Positions 1-12,492 of a DNA stretch of 64,000 nucleotides are shown here, one piece after another. The DNA is from Dermatophagoides farinae (lineage: Eukaryota > Arthropoda > Arachnida > Sarcoptiformes > Pyroglyphidae). The stretch spans positions 2,919,001-2,983,000 of the forward strand of contig NC_134679.1 in NCBI RefSeq assembly GCF_024713945.1, in the 5' to 3' direction. Each line of letters opens with the position of its first letter. The first letter of the stretch is position 1. A program made the position numbers and the translations under genes. The notes under the pieces were generated by a model. That model searched no databases. It saw only the letters and a program-made list of their open reading frames with translations, and had not been told where the DNA came from.

Positions 1-641
1 TGATGATAGTCGACGGCTGTAAAAGTTTGAAAAAAAAACAGCATTCCATATTATTAATGGTAGCAGCATTGTCGATGAAGCTGAATGGATTCAGCTATTC
101 TGCTGATCCTCTATAGATAGTGAATGTGTATGGATCCAATTATTATTCGCCCATCACACAAACACACACACATTGGAATTTGTTTTCTGTTTTCTGAATT
201 TTTTTTCCCGAAAAAAAATTGTAGTAGCAGTAGCAACAGATTCAAAATAAAAACCCACAAAAAATTAAAAAAAAACGGAAATCCTATCAAAGTATGATAA
301 CCCCGGCAATATGTGTGTGTGTGTGTGTATAACGCCGGGATATAACGAATAATAATAAAAAGAATAAGATAGCAGCTGAGAAAATTCTAAATGGTTCGTA
401 TCTAAGAATACTCATCAACATTGGTATAAATGATAACATACAATTGAAGAATTCAAAGTTTTTTCTTTCAATTCTTATTGTTGTGTCTGTTTGGTCTGTT
501 TTTTGCGCTACGTTCACAATTCTCATATACATTATTCGTATCCATGCATGGATGGATACTTTCATAATGAATTCAATTTTTTTCCTCACACACACACTAT
601 ATTACAATCATCATCACTATAGATATTCATTCTTGATGACT

Positions 642-667
642 ATCATCATCATCATCATCATCATCAT
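642..667. repeat. (ATC)n microsatellite
   Basis: About eight perfect ATC units in a row. The same trinucleotide recurs as CATCAT/GATGAT throughout the window in both coding and non-coding DNA, so it is the characteristic simple repeat of this genome. Confidence 0.9.
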
Positions 668-3600
668 TGTCATAGTTTCCTGATTGTTGTCATTATGTAT
701 AAATACTTCGGTGTGTACAATTTTTTTTTCAATTTTATTATTATTCTTGTCTTTTTTTTCTTATTCACACTTATTTAGGACGATAGAAAATTATCATCTT
801 GTTTCGGAATTCTTCCGGTTTCAATCCGGAATCTATCGAACTCTAATTAATCATCATCATCATCATCATCATTTTTATCATTATATGCTGTGGTCGAATA
901 ATATTTACATAATAATGATGATGATGAATTTTTTTTTCGAAGACCTCGAGTTCTACATTTGTTTTATGTGATGTAGAAAAATTGCCAGAAGAAATATTAC
1001 ACACACATGGGTATCAATGCTCGATTATTCATTTCGAATGAGATTTTTCATTGACTATGTTTGGCTTTTGTCCTTAGATTATTTGATTTGATAATTCAAT
1101 TGATTTGATTTTTGTCTTTTTTTTCACCATCTTTTTATCACTATCGTGGTTTCATTATGATTTGCCGCCGGTGTTATGTCACTAATGTGTTCAAGCGTCA
1201 ATATTCATACCATCCACACATTGATTTGAAACGGCAAATTGAAATTGGAATTTTTTTCTCTTTCTTTTCATCTTTGTTTGATAATAAAAACAGATCAGTA
1301 ATACAAATATCCAATAACGAATGCCAACATTACATAACAAATAATCAAATTAAACAATCAATTTAATTAGCATATAATAATTAGCCGTTTTTGCATGAAG
1401 AATTTTACATGGAAATTATAATGCAACACACATTTTTTCAATGTTCCAAATTCCATATAAATAATGATGATGATGATGATGATGATAAAAACAATAAAGA
1501 AACGCCAATTGGAATTTGATATATCAACCATTGATGATAATTTGATTTGTTTTTAATAAATAGTCTTGATTCATTGTGAAAATGAATCTGGATTTTTTTT
1601 TTGTGTCTTTGATATGAACGAGTTTGATTGCCATTTTACCTTTGATTGATTTATATTTCAAGCATCTCAATGTTTATATTTACAATGCACATTGTTCTAA
1701 GGAATTTAATTCAACAAAAAAAAACTTCTGTTATATTCAATTATCAATGTTGAATATGTTAAGAATTAATTTATATGATGATTGAAAAATTCCTTTGTGT
1801 GATAATTCGTGCGTGAAATAAGGATAATCTTATTGAATTAGAGATTGTTCTGTGTTTGGTGTTTTCTTTACGTAAGGTTTAAACCATTTATTTAAATTTA
1901 GACATTCTTGTATGAACGTATTTATTCTTGCAAGAATGTTCTAGGATCACACTAGTTTTATCCAGTTTTTTTTCTCGTTACTTGTTTTTATTGAATTTTT
2001 TTTTCTTATATCCAGGTACAATATGACGATAGCTTTATATTACTACTGTTTGAGGCCACGTTCATGTTATTTCGAATGATTTATTATAGCCCGAAACAAG
2101 AAATATTTATGTGACAAATTCTTCATTTTCAACAACACACACACACACACACACACATACGATATATTTATCAATAAATAAATCAAAACAAATTTGAAAC
2201 AGAGAATTCATTTGAATGGCCAATAATTTCTCCACATACTGCAACATGTCAGTAATACAGGTAGAAAATTGGCAATAAATTCTCTTAGTGTTTTTTTTTT
2301 CATAAATTGCCGACATTTTATTTTATCATTGAATTTGATTTAAATCTTGGGTGTTGCCTGACTTGTATATTTGTTATTGACTTTATCGTATACGAATGTT
2401 AACCTCAGACCTTTGATGGATAATGATGTCCGATGATGATGAGATGATAAGAGGTCAATAACAACAACGATTCCATTTGTAGACTAGTTGTGTTGATTAT
2501 TATTACCACTATTATTACTGGCAACGGGTACTTCATTAATTTTTCGTTTTTATTCATAATGATTTACTACTTTAGTTTTCTTTTTTGGTAGAAATAGAAA
2601 AAAAATGTTCGTCCTGTTTTTAACAACTTTATGATACAGAATCTTTAATCATTATATGGTCTATTATTGAATAAAAAAAATATTCATCTATTGCCGTGTT
2701 GGTTTTTACTGGTTGTCATTACCAACAGTCGTCGGTCGTTTTTCGTGGAAATGGCTGAGAAAACGAAAGAAAAGTATATATATCTTGTATATTCAAAATT
2801 ATTTATTCATGAAAAATTGAAAACTATCGATGCATCTAATAATTGGATAGCGTAAAGAAGTGAATATTTGTGTATGTAATCGATGTATGTATGAACAAGT
2901 AAGCAAGCCAGCCAAAAATTCATTCATTCATTCATTCTGGATCATTTTTAACACTATGAAGTCTGGCCATTTTATCCACTACTATAGTATGTCTTATCCA
3001 ATAGATAATAAATGAATAATATGAAATGATGAATTCAACAAACAATGTAATGTGTACGGTAACAAATGTGTTAACAAACACATTTTATTTAATTCAGCCC
3101 ATATGTTCTGAATTTGACAACATCGGTGTGAAAAAAAGTATATAAAAAAAATTTATTTCATTCTTCACTTTGATTCGTTTGAATCTAGTTTCATGTTTTG
3201 GTATTTCAAACGATTTTATTATGGAACAATTTTTTATGTCAACGATGATCAAATCCATAGACTTGCACATACACACACATAATCAGTGTACCATAATGAT
3301 AAAATCGGTGAGAATTCTCAGAAATTTTGAATTATTTTTTTTTCTGAAAATATTCCAAAAAGCAAAAGATGTCATTCTCTACACACATATATATATGAAA
3401 TTCAGCAGAAAATAATAGTGATAACAATAAAAAAAAGATGAAATCAGCCACATATTATGTCTGTCGCCTGGTGGTGGTTATCAATGGCGTTTTTTTTTCT
3501 TCTTTTTTTCCAAATTTTTCCGCTCTATTCATTTCCTTGTCTACAGTAGCTTCCTTTTTTCTTTCTCCTCTCTCTCTCTCTCTCTAAAAATGTATTTTTA

Positions 3601-3793
3601 TTGTCCTTGTGACGGAAATGTGAATGTTTTGGGATGAAAAAGGTAATAGAAAAGATTGTAATATTCAAAAGAAAAAATAAATAAATTATCACCTTCGATG
3701 GTTAAAATTGAATGAAAATCAAACTTATGAAATCCGGAGCTTATGGAATGTTTTTTTCTTTTTTGCATCATCTGTTCATCGCACCAATGAGCA

Positions 3794-3794
<1 letters not shown>

Positions 3795-3830
<36 letters not shown>
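3795..3830. repeat. (TG)18 dinucleotide microsatellite
   Basis: An uninterrupted run of 18 TG units. It creates spurious Cys-Val and His-Thr open frames on the two strands, which are not annotated. Confidence 0.95.
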
Positions 3831-3833
<3 letters not shown>

Positions 3834-4380
3834 TCATATGATATATTCTCTATGCATCTTCAGATTCACTTTATTTGATTTTGAACTTCTTAAAAAGGTT
3901 GATTTGATTTTTTTTTACTTCCTGAAAAAAAACATATCTTATCATCATATGATGTTGACAATCATCGATGATGCTGCCAATATTATTGATTATATAATTT
4001 TTTTAGCTTTTGTTCTTTTTTTTTGGTCTTGAACATAGGATGTTCAGATATCTTTTCAGCAGTTTGATTTAAAACGAGCGATGAAGAGAAAAAAATTGTT
4101 CTATCCATCGTTTAAAACAGAATTTTCAATTGAATGATTTTTTTTTCGATTCTAGTATTCTTTGATTTCATCATCATTGCTTTTTTTTATTCATCCATAA
4201 CCATTAGTTTTTAGATTCTGTTTCCATGTGTGTGTACATTATTCGAAGTTTGTTTTTTTTTGATGATTGAATTTAAAAATCTAGCCTATATAAAAATACT
4301 ATTGGCAAAGAGAAAAAAAAATTCGAATGGATTTATTTGAAGCTCAATTTAGATTCTGATTCTTCTTTTCATAATGTCCT

Positions 4381-4416
<36 letters not shown>
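4381..4416. repeat. (ACA)12 trinucleotide microsatellite
   Basis: Twelve ACA units in non-coding DNA with no interruption. Confidence 0.95.
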
Positions 4417-5103
4417 GTACATTAAAATTACAAAATAATGCTCCAGCAATTATATCAATGATTGGAACAAAAATAAAATGGAGAGGAAAATTAAAATTAA
4501 AAAAAAACGATGATTCAATTCGTTTATAAGTTTTCTATTTTTTGCCAATAATAAGTACGTTAATGTATAATCCAATGGTGTAAGGAACATTTAAACTGGA
4601 ACAAAAACAAATCCATGAAATGAACACACAAAATGTATTTTGAAAGTACTTCAGATTCACTAGTATCGTCATTTCATCAATATGACGATGAATGAATAAA
4701 GTTTTCGCCAATGTTATGATGCAGATGTTCAAAATGCCATAGCCATCATGTGGTGGCTATGATGATGATGATGATGATGATAATGATAATATTCGATAAT
4801 TAATTTCTATATAAACTAGAAAATTAACTTGGATTAACTTGGAACATTCATCGATTACTGAATAAATACGATTTTGTGATATTATTATTATTATTATTAT
4901 ATTACTATTATTAGACTAAAGATATACACTTACTTAAAACAGATGTACAAAATTGTACTTTATTTTCTCGCAATGATTTCAATGGCAACTATATATGCCA
5001 TTTAAATTATAAAATCAAATGGAATCAATTTTTTTTCTTTGCTTAAAAAAAAATAAATTTCCACGGTCCCATTTCATTATATGATTGAAATGAACGAATT
5101 CAA

Positions 5104-5106
<3 letters not shown>

Positions 5107-5134
<28 letters not shown>
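5107..5134. repeat. (CA)14 dinucleotide microsatellite
   Basis: Fourteen uninterrupted CA units in non-coding DNA. Confidence 0.95.
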
Positions 5135-5701
5135 TTCATTTTGAAGCAATCGACAATTATCGTTATTTTTCAACTAAAAAATTGGTTGTGAATTCAATTC
5201 GATTGATTGTTGAATAAGAAAAAAAAAATACTCGGAACAATTTTTTTCAATCACTCATCGAATTGACAACTGAAAACAATTTTTTTTTATTATGAGTTTA
5301 ATTCTTTTTTCGTGCCCAATAACAAACGTGACAATCATTTTTTTCAATTGTCATAATTGAATCCTTGCACACACACTACACTGGAAATAATTTTTTTCGT
5401 TAGACAGAACGAAGGCCAATCAGGTCAGACGACAAATTGATAATTCTTTCTTTTTTTTCGTAAACAGAAATGAAAATAAAGCAGAAACAAGATGTCATCA
5501 TATCAGCGATTTAGAAAGAATAAAGAATTATCAGATTCAATTTTTTAGTGTGTAAAATCAAAATTATCAGTAGAGCCTAAAAGTAAAAACTTGAAAAAAA
5601 TCGATTTTCACCGGCTGCTCGATTATTTTCTCTTTCTTTTCATGACAATTATATAGAATCGAATCAAAATTCTTTCAATGTTTTCAATTTAAGATTAAGA
5701 T

Positions 5702-8700
5702 TTAATATAGATTTTTTTGTGATACATAAAGTAATTGAACATTTTTAGTTGTTTCAGCCACGTTATCATTTGTTGTATCATTGTTGGCCATTATGGCCGC
5801 TGGTAGAAACGAATATGTTGTTGTTGTACGATAAGTTTTTGGATCATACTCATGATGATGTTGATTTGATGTTGATGTCGATGGCTGTTTGGTAATGTGC
5901 AATCGATTCAATAATTTTGTCAATCGTGTTTTTGTTGCTGTTGTTCTGTTTGATTCTTGTCTAATCATACGTTTATTGAAACTAAGACCAATTGCATTAC
6001 GATTCGATCCATTAATATTGGAATTAGTAATGTCATTGCTGCCGCTGCTGCTGCTGCTGCTACTGCTGCTATTTGAACTTAATTCAGCTACAATTATATT
6101 GGTGTCGATCAAATCATTATGGTCGTCATCGTCGTTACAATTAGTGAATTGCTTTTCATTCTAATTTGTTCATTGGTAAGTGGTTCAGAAACATACACAT
6201 AGGCATATACGAAAAAAAAGAGAAATTAATTGAGCAATTGATTTTATTTGAAGAGGTCAAACCACCAAAAAAAAAATAAAAAGAAAAGAAAATAAATTGG
6301 TTTGATTCATTGATATTCTTTGAACGTCAAACGTGAAACCTAAACTGTAATACTGACCTCTTGCTGTACACATCGATAATCGGTTAATGTTTGGTTATTA
6401 TGTTTATTACGCCATTTGTGGTCATCTATACAAGAAGCTTCAACTTGCTGGCCGTCATCATCATAATCATCAAAATTGACAAAAAAGTTGTCATGTGTTG
6501 TCGTTGTTGACAAATTGTATGCTCCATAATGAGATCCATTTCTCATTGATCGATTTAAGCAACGTTTGATTATAGCCAAACATTCTCTTATCGGTTTCAT
6601 TATGATTATTATTGTTGTTTCCAATGATGTTGGCTCAACTGGATCAAGAATTGTTTGGTTTTGTTTTGTTGATACAGATTCTAACAATGATGACAATGAA
6701 AATGACAACGATGATAATGTTGAATCAATGTTTTTCGGTTGATTTGTTTGATCATGGTTGATGTTTTTTGATGATCGTGATGGCCAACAATAAGAAGTTT
6801 GTTGTTGTTGTTCCGTTCGAATTGTAGACTCATTAGGGTCATGTTTGCTCGATATACGATTCTGTTGCTGTTCAATAACTTTGTCAGCATCATCATCTTC
6901 GTCTAGTCGAATAATCTCATCAGGTTCATTTTGTTGATCAGCATCTATACTTTGCTGCTGTCGATTGTTCTCATGACGATCATTATGAACTTCAGCAGAT
7001 GAAATCAATTCTTCATGATTAGATTTTTCATCCAATACTGTTGTTTGTTGGTTTAGATTTTTTGTTTTTTCATCCCGTACATTTTGTTTTCGTCGACGCC
7101 GTTGTTTCAGTGCTGTGAACAAAAAAAAATCAAATAAAACAACAAAACATAAAAAAACTGCTATGAAACAAGATTATAAAGTAAAATAAGACAAAACCAA
7201 CAACAAAAAAAATAACGAAATGATTGGACCAGATCCAATAGTGATAGAGAAAAAAACATGTGAAAAATATGAAACAATAATAAAAATTGAAAACATCACA
7301 CACACACACACACACACGGAAATCTAAAAATGGAATTCACTATGGGAATTATCCGGAAAAAGGAAGTAAAGCAATATGTTTTATTTGTTTACCCAACAAT
7401 ACTGATGGATGATGTGGATGTGTACCAAGTGTATCATTATTGACCGATGTAGTGGATAGGAATCGCCGTAGCCATGCACAACCAATTGCAATTATGACCA
7501 ATAAAACAATAATGACGATCAAGCCTTTGAAACGTAAATAGGCCCAATTTTTACGATTATTAATTACAATGGATGATGTTGCTTGAAAGTAAACCAATTT
7601 TTGAAAAAAAAAATTATTAGACATTAAAAATCAATGCACCTACGCGCACGCTAAATTCGTGTTGATAGAATCTTGACATTAACAAAAAAAAAAAAAAAAA
7701 ATGCCACTATCGTGCTTTATGGTATTTTTTTTTTAGATAAATAGCTATCAATGATCAGTGAACATTCGGCAATTATAATTATCGCTATCATTATCATGAT
7801 TATGGTAATCAACATTTAATCGAATAAACTATAATATAATAATGCCAATCTGATGATTTCATCATTAATGTCTGATTCAAATAAATGTCTTTTGCGGCCA
7901 TATGGATGTTATCACTTCATTATATAAGAAAGGAAAAGAAAAAAAAATGAAAGAAAATTCTGAAGTTCATCATCAACATCATAATAATAGTCCAAAATTA
8001 TTAGACTTTTAGATAATAATTCACTAGTTAGTTAGTTTATATGTGAAAGCTCACGCTTTAGATCTAAGATAATATTTTAAAAAAACCATACATTGATTGC
8101 CCGATCCAATAACGACGATGTTGGTGGCCTCACTACCATCATCATCTACAGGATGATTGAAATTGACATTTAAATAAATCAACGGTTCACTAATATCGAT
8201 GGAATTTGTCGAATAAATAATGATATCAATATTATTGTCTGGATTAAAATTTGAATCAAATTGAAATCGAACTGTCTGTTGTTGATCAACGGATTCATAA
8301 TAATGATTATCATCATGGATTAATTCCTTTAGGGTGTATAATAGAATTTTTTCTGTTTCAATTATGATTCGATGTTGTTGTCCAATAATATCACTATCTT
8401 GATTTTCAATTTTAATTTCTTCCATTTGTTTATCATCATCAATATCACTATTTTTGGCCATCGATTCAATAGCAAGGATTAAACTCCGTAACATTGATAG
8501 TGATTTTTTTGATGAATCATTTTCGCTTTGCAAAGAATCATTCCAGAATTTCTGCCATCTTGTATTGGACAATAAACCAATTAAATGGAATGATTGTCCA
8601 GACGATGAAGATGATAAGCTGCCATCGTTTCCCGGGATACATTCAACAAGAGCTTTCGGTTCATTGTCGCTAGATAAATCGCTTGATTTGTCCAATCGAA

Positions 8701-11700
8701 ACATACAGCTTTGTACCTTTTGTGGTGGACCTGGTGAAAGATAATTAAGTCATGATTGTGAAAAAAAAATTTTCTTGCTGTGAATTTGGCATGGATTGAC
8801 TTTTCAATAAAATGCTTACCCGGATGAATGTGTAGCATAAACGTGCATGGTTTTTTTTGCTTACCAATCATATTCTGTGCTTGACATTGTAATAACAATG
8901 TAGAATATGAATCCATCATCGGTTCATTCATGTTCGAATCTCTGTCGTCATATTCATCTTTATGAACAAATTGATGGCCATTATAATGACGGTGATTATC
9001 ATCGAAATATTGATTTACAGCGATTATCACGTCCAATAAAGAACTGTCATTGACAGTTATGATTGTTTCCATTGCCGATATTTGATGATGTTTTTTATGG
9101 CCATTATTTTCTATATCGCTCATTTCGTTGAATTCATCATCATCATCATTGATTTTTGTTTCCACCTCTTCCATTGATTTCGAAAGCTGTGATGATGATA
9201 ACATCCATTTATAGGTAACATTGACTGACGGTTCAGAATCCACTTGACAATCGACTATTATTGTGCCAACATTACGGCGAACAATCAAGAATTGAGTTTC
9301 TGGATTCAAACATTTAGGTGCATCTGAATAATAAAATGAAAAAAAAAATGAAAATGAGTCTACAAGTTTTATAGAGTAATCATCAAAAACTAAAAAATCT
9401 GAATAAAGTACAGAATGTTTCAATGATTTCTATTAATATATCGAATTCAACTATTTTAGTTTTCTCCTTCAAGAATATAAATAAAAAAAAATAGTAGGAA
9501 AAAATCAAAATAATATCATATTCTATGATTGTAAATGCCATTATCATCAACACTTACACGCAACATTTAATTTGATAATTTCACTGAAACTTTCATTGAT
9601 TGAATTAACCGCTTTACAACGATAATATCCATAATGATGGAAACGATTGATCGTTTTCAATAATAATGTTTGATTATGATTGAATAAATCGAAATGTTTG
9701 GATATAATAGCAATGTTTGACGATAAATCATGAATCGATGATGATAAGCTTTCAAATTTCTGTTCATAATCATCTACAACATTGATAACAGTATCATTTA
9801 AATACCATAACACTTGGTCAATCCATGGATTTGCTTTGATATGGCAATTTAATTCCAATGACAATAGATCCTCAGTAATGGTCAAAATTTTCTGCTCTGG
9901 TTGTTCCACATCATCGACATTTACATTACGTTCGAATTGTATTAGGCTTAAATCGTTAATGTTATAGTTATAGTTATTATAGTTATTGTTGTTATTATTT
10001 TCACTATTGTTTTCCGGTTGTTGTTGTTGTTGTTGTTTTTGTTGTTGATCATCTATCGGTAAACCAATTCCAATTGTAACGATTGGTCCATCTGTCATTT
10101 AATAATAATGTTATTACATTTTAAACATATGAAGAAATTTCCGATTAGAATATATATGTATTGTATGTATGAAATATTATTGTTATTATTGGATAAATAA
10201 AAGAATATATTTCATGCAACTACTATAAACACTAACATCATTATCATCATACATACATTGAATATTGAGCGTAATTTTATCGGTTATCCTGTTGTTGCTT
10301 TTGTTAGGGTTGTTGTTGTTGTTACTGTTGTTGTTGTTGTTGTTAAAATTTCGGCCACTAAACGAATTGTTCGCGATAAAATTATTATTATTATTATCGG
10401 CCATGGCGATAAATGGATTGGAAGCTTGACATGAAAGAATACGATTATTGTCACTGAAATTGGGTATGAATCGAATAATTGATAAGGTGCTATTCGTTTT
10501 ATGTGTTTCGATAATGGACAAGAATTTACATTGTCGACGATGAGTTTGGCGTTGTTGTTGAGATAATAAGTCGTTTGGATAGTTTATTTGTTCATTTATT
10601 GGAAGTTGCCAGTTTGAGTTGTCATTACTCAACAACACCTCTGATGATGATGATGATGTTGTTATTCGGTTGACCATTTGGCCATTTCCGTTGACAATGT
10701 TGTCATCATTGACAATGCAATTGTTAAAAGATGTTGGTAACCATTGGTATGATTCAGTTTTTTGGATAGGAAGCTCATTATCGACACTGTTGGATACTGT
10801 TGATGATGTTCTAAGTGTTACAATTATTCGTTGATCATCAAGAAACCATTCGATATTGGCATTCGGTTTAGAACCTTCAGTACGGCAACCATATTCGACA
10901 ATTGTACCAGCCCTCACTGGCTGTGTTGCTGCTGATAAACTTATCTGCTGATGAGATCGACTCATAAAAATTCTAACGGTAAGAGGCATCACTGGACAAA
11001 TCATAAATGGTCAATGATAGAAAAAAAAATAAATAATGATCATTATTATTATTATAATGATACCAAATTACGATCAAATGAAAATCTTGAAAAGAAAAAC
11101 AAAATCCATCTTCGATTATTATTATTATTATTATTATTACAATTCATGTCGATGGTAATTGAAGCGATCATTGGACGATAATAGAATCGAGTCGACGCAC
11201 GGCATAGATAGCTGGCCATATAATCATTCCGATCTAATCGCCGTAAATTGAGAACATTAACCACGGCTATTCGTACAGTACCATTGATTGTTGAATTCTC
11301 TAATGTATACGATTCATAGCTATCATCGACAATTTCTTCATAGAGTCGTTGTTTTCGAAACCAAATTACATTCGGCTTCGGATTTCCTATTTTTGTTCGT
11401 ATGTGTGTGTATGTGTGTGTGTGTGTGTGAGCGAAATGAGAATCAGTGGTTATCGAACAAAATAGATGAAAAAATAAAGAGAAAAGAAAAGAAATTTCTA
11501 TTTCAGTATTTATTTATTTCTGTCATTCGATCGTTTGTTAATCACTATGAATGAATTAAATTTGAAACAAAGTTTTTTTTATTTCATTGGTTACACTTAA
11601 CGTGCCAAATCCGCCTTTTTACAATAATGAAAATGATGACACTTACCTCCAAAAACTTTACAGATTAATGTGATATTTTGGAATTCATTATATGGGCCAA

Positions 11701-12492
11701 TTATACCTTCTAATTGATTTCCTTCCGAATCGGTTATTTGTATAGAGACTGGTGGGCCTAACGTAACGTAAAAAGATATGAGAAATAGAATTTTTTCGCT
11801 TTTGTCAGCCAAAATTATTGAAAACCAAACTAATCAAACAGGAAACTAGAATACGAATACAAACAATACTACTAACCAATAATGTTGAGGCGTATTTCGG
11901 TGGAAAATGTACGATGATTCGAGTATTCTACCCGGCAATGATATAGGCCTTCATCATGTTCGGTCACGTTTTTGATTCGTAACAAGGGCGTCATTTTGTT
12001 CAGATCTAATACCATACGACTATCATTGGTTATATGTCGTACGGCCGGATTAGTCAACATCGAATGGTCGATCGATTCTTCTCCACCATCATTATCATCA
12101 TCATCATTAACATCTTCATTGTTGTTAAGCAAATCACCTAAAGCTCGAGCATCGACTGTATAAAATGGAACACTTACTCCATCTCGATACCATAGAATTA
12201 AATTAATTCGACCCAATGAATCACGATATCGAATACGCTTAATAAGACGATCCGTTTGATCTGGTTGATTATGGAATAGGTTCCAATCTATCAATGAACT
12301 TCGTGTCTCACATGGTATAAATGCATCCTGATTCAAAATGGCTGTTATTTTCATCAAACGTTCTACTTGATTTGAATGTATCAATATAAAATCAATACAT
12401 TTTTCGTTCAATCAAAATTATTAGTTACCTGAATGGATGGAATTAAACATGATAAGAATCAATATGCAAAACGGAAGCTTGATCATATCCAT
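5702..12492 (-). CDS. Sidestep-family immunoglobulin-superfamily receptor, 11 exons
   Basis: Single-pass cell-surface receptor of the arthropod Sidestep family; in flies these pair with Beaten-path proteins in axon guidance (family knowledge). Exons: 12492-12429, 12362-11877, 11757-11647, 11386-11141, 10991-10257, 10091-9558, 9323-8820, 8730-8092, 7581-7393, 7112-6358, 6160-5702, giving about 1573 residues. Residues 1-21 are a signal peptide (MDMIKLPFCILILIMFNSIHS). Five Ig-like domains follow, roughly one per exon or exon pair, including WYRDG..PFYTVDAR in Ig1 and the inter-domain MNLMPLTV. A fibronectin-III-like exon opens GPPQKV.SC (about 894-1106). A transmembrane helix lies near 1127-1144, then a polar 430-residue tail with RRRRK and a Ser-rich run. 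All introns but the last are phase 1, as usual for Ig modules. Ig3 carries Asn-rich inserts. Which Sidestep paralogue it is cannot be told by eye. Confidence 0.85.
12363..12368 (-). other. NAGNAG tandem splice acceptor of the Ig1 exon
   Basis: The intron after the signal-peptide exon ends AAGTAG on the minus strand. Splicing after AAG would start the exon at 12365 and add one Val codon; splicing after TAG starts it at 12362. Both keep the frame because the upstream exon ends in phase 1. I chose the TAG site as the closer match to consensus. Confidence 0.55.

Larger units (their letters stand above)
1..5701. other. Non-coding stretch upstream of the window's first gene
   Basis: I see no convincing coding exon here on either strand. 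The open frames are short and are made of poly-Ile/Phe/His or Cys-Val runs that come from ATC, TTT and TG/CA repeats. The stretch holds many simple repeats, listed separately where long, and T-rich and A-rich runs. It lies 3' of the Sidestep-family gene, so its right edge probably includes that gene's 3' untranslated region. The rest could be intergenic or intronic sequence of a gene outside the window. Confidence 0.6.

Noticed and set aside
3598-4032. Overlapping frames with His-Thr and Cys-Val runs
   Set aside because: Both are produced by the (TG)18 repeat on the two strands.
4535-4732. 65-residue minus-strand frame
   Set aside because: Looks like random AT-rich sequence; no motif, signal peptide or neighbouring exon supports it.
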